Source: Rubrivirga sp.
GTDB lineage: Bacteria > Bacteroidota > Rhodothermia > Rhodothermales > Rubricoccaceae
Reading direction: 5' to 3'
NCBI GenBank assembly: GCA_012269805.1
Contig: JAAXJP010000744.1
Location: forward strand, 2,095-8,110
Length of the DNA: 6,016 nucleotides
Shown here: positions 5,685 through 6,016 of the stretch, piece by piece
How positions within the stretch are numbered: the stretch's first letter is position 1
Layout of the letters: the number at the start of each line of letters is the position of its first letter
The notes under the pieces: generated by a model
What the model saw: only the letters and a program-made list of their open reading frames with translations
Told to the model about the DNA's origin: nothing
Databases searched by the model: none
Program-made: the position numbers and the translations under genes

Positions 5685-6016
5685 ATGGCCGACGCCCGCC
5701 CCCCCGCCGACCCGCACGAGAGCGCCGCGCTGGCGGCCATCTTCGAGGCGACCGTCGACGCCGTCATCACGATCGACGCCGAGGGCCGGATCGAGCGGTT
5801 CAACCCCGCGGCCGAGCGGACCTTCGGGTACGCCCAGCACGAAGTCGTCGGGCGGCGGGTCGACGTGCTGATGCCGGAGCCGTACCACTCCGAGCACGAG
5901 GGCTACCTCCGGGCCTACCACGAGACCGGGCGGCGGCGGATCATCGGGATCGGGCGCGAGGTCGTCGGCCGGCGCAAGAGCGGCGAGACGTTCCCCATGG
6001 ACCTCGCCGTCACCGA
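5685..6016 (+). CDS. FixL-like PAS-domain signalling protein (3' partial)
   Basis: The first 110 residues are visible and the gene runs off the window. After about 14 polar residues comes a PAS domain (about residues 15-110) with the same core as the kinase at 1203: MPEPYHSEHEGYL, RIIGIGREVVGRR and GETFPMDLAV. H71 matches the FixL proximal heme ligand and R91 the distal Arg. By hand count 67 of 86 aligned positions are identical to the other PAS domain, so the two are close paralogues. The output domain is outside the window: a histidine kinase is most likely given the paralogue, but a diguanylate cyclase or another PAS-linked output is possible. The ATG at 5685 is preferred because it leaves a short natural N-terminus; an in-frame GTG at 5637 is an alternative. 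No transmembrane segment precedes the PAS, so the sensor end is probably cytoplasmic. Confidence 0.88.
   Translation, partial: MADARPPADPHESAALAAIFEATVDAVITIDAEGRIERFNPAAERTFGYAQHEVVGRRVDVLMPEPYHSEHEGYLRAYHETGRRRIIGIGREVVGRRKSGETFPMDLAVT

Overview
The window is very GC-rich DNA (above 70% by eye), densely packed with genes, with strongly GC-biased third codon positions and no convincing Shine-Dalgarno sequence before any start codon. That style, plus the mix of a FixL-like PAS kinase, a DUF5335-type domain and a TlpA-like thioredoxin, suggests a high-GC environmental bacterium. A member of the Rhodothermota/Bacteroidota (for example a Rubricoccaceae relative) is my best guess. This is inferred from style and recall, not from a search.

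Layout. (1) Positions 1-3466, plus strand: a three-gene operon joined by two 4-base ATGA stop/start overlaps. The first gene, cut by the window edge, encodes two tandem universal stress protein (Usp) domains fused to a C-terminal DUF5335-like domain. The second encodes a soluble GAF-PAS-HisKA_3-HATPase sensor kinase whose PAS domain carries the FixL heme-pocket signature. The third encodes a NarL/FixJ-type response regulator with a LuxR-type HTH. (2) A GC-rich hairpin sits between convergent genes at 3471-3492. (3) Positions 3511-4425, minus strand: a cation diffusion facilitator (CDF) metal exporter. (4) A 174-base divergent intergenic region contains a nearly perfect two-copy 21-bp tandem repeat. 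(5) Positions 4600-4911, plus strand: a classical thioredoxin. (6) Positions 5020-5595, plus strand: a membrane-anchored TlpA/ResA-like thioredoxin with WCPPC. (7) From 5685 to beyond the window end, plus strand: a second FixL-like PAS protein whose PAS domain is about 78% identical (hand count, 67 of 86) to that of the first kinase.

How it may fit together. The operon looks like a stress or dormancy signalling module: a probable gas- or redox-sensing kinase passes phosphate to a DNA-binding regulator, and both are translationally coupled to a Usp-type effector. This resembles in concept the link between DosS/DosR and Usp proteins in mycobacteria, although here the sensor domain is FixL-like and the kinase core is NarX/DosS-like. 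The thioredoxin pair and the metal exporter suit a redox and metal stress neighbourhood, but nothing visible shows that they are co-regulated with the operon. No RNA genes, insertion sequences or CRISPR arrays were seen, and no gene-free stretch exceeds 300 bases.
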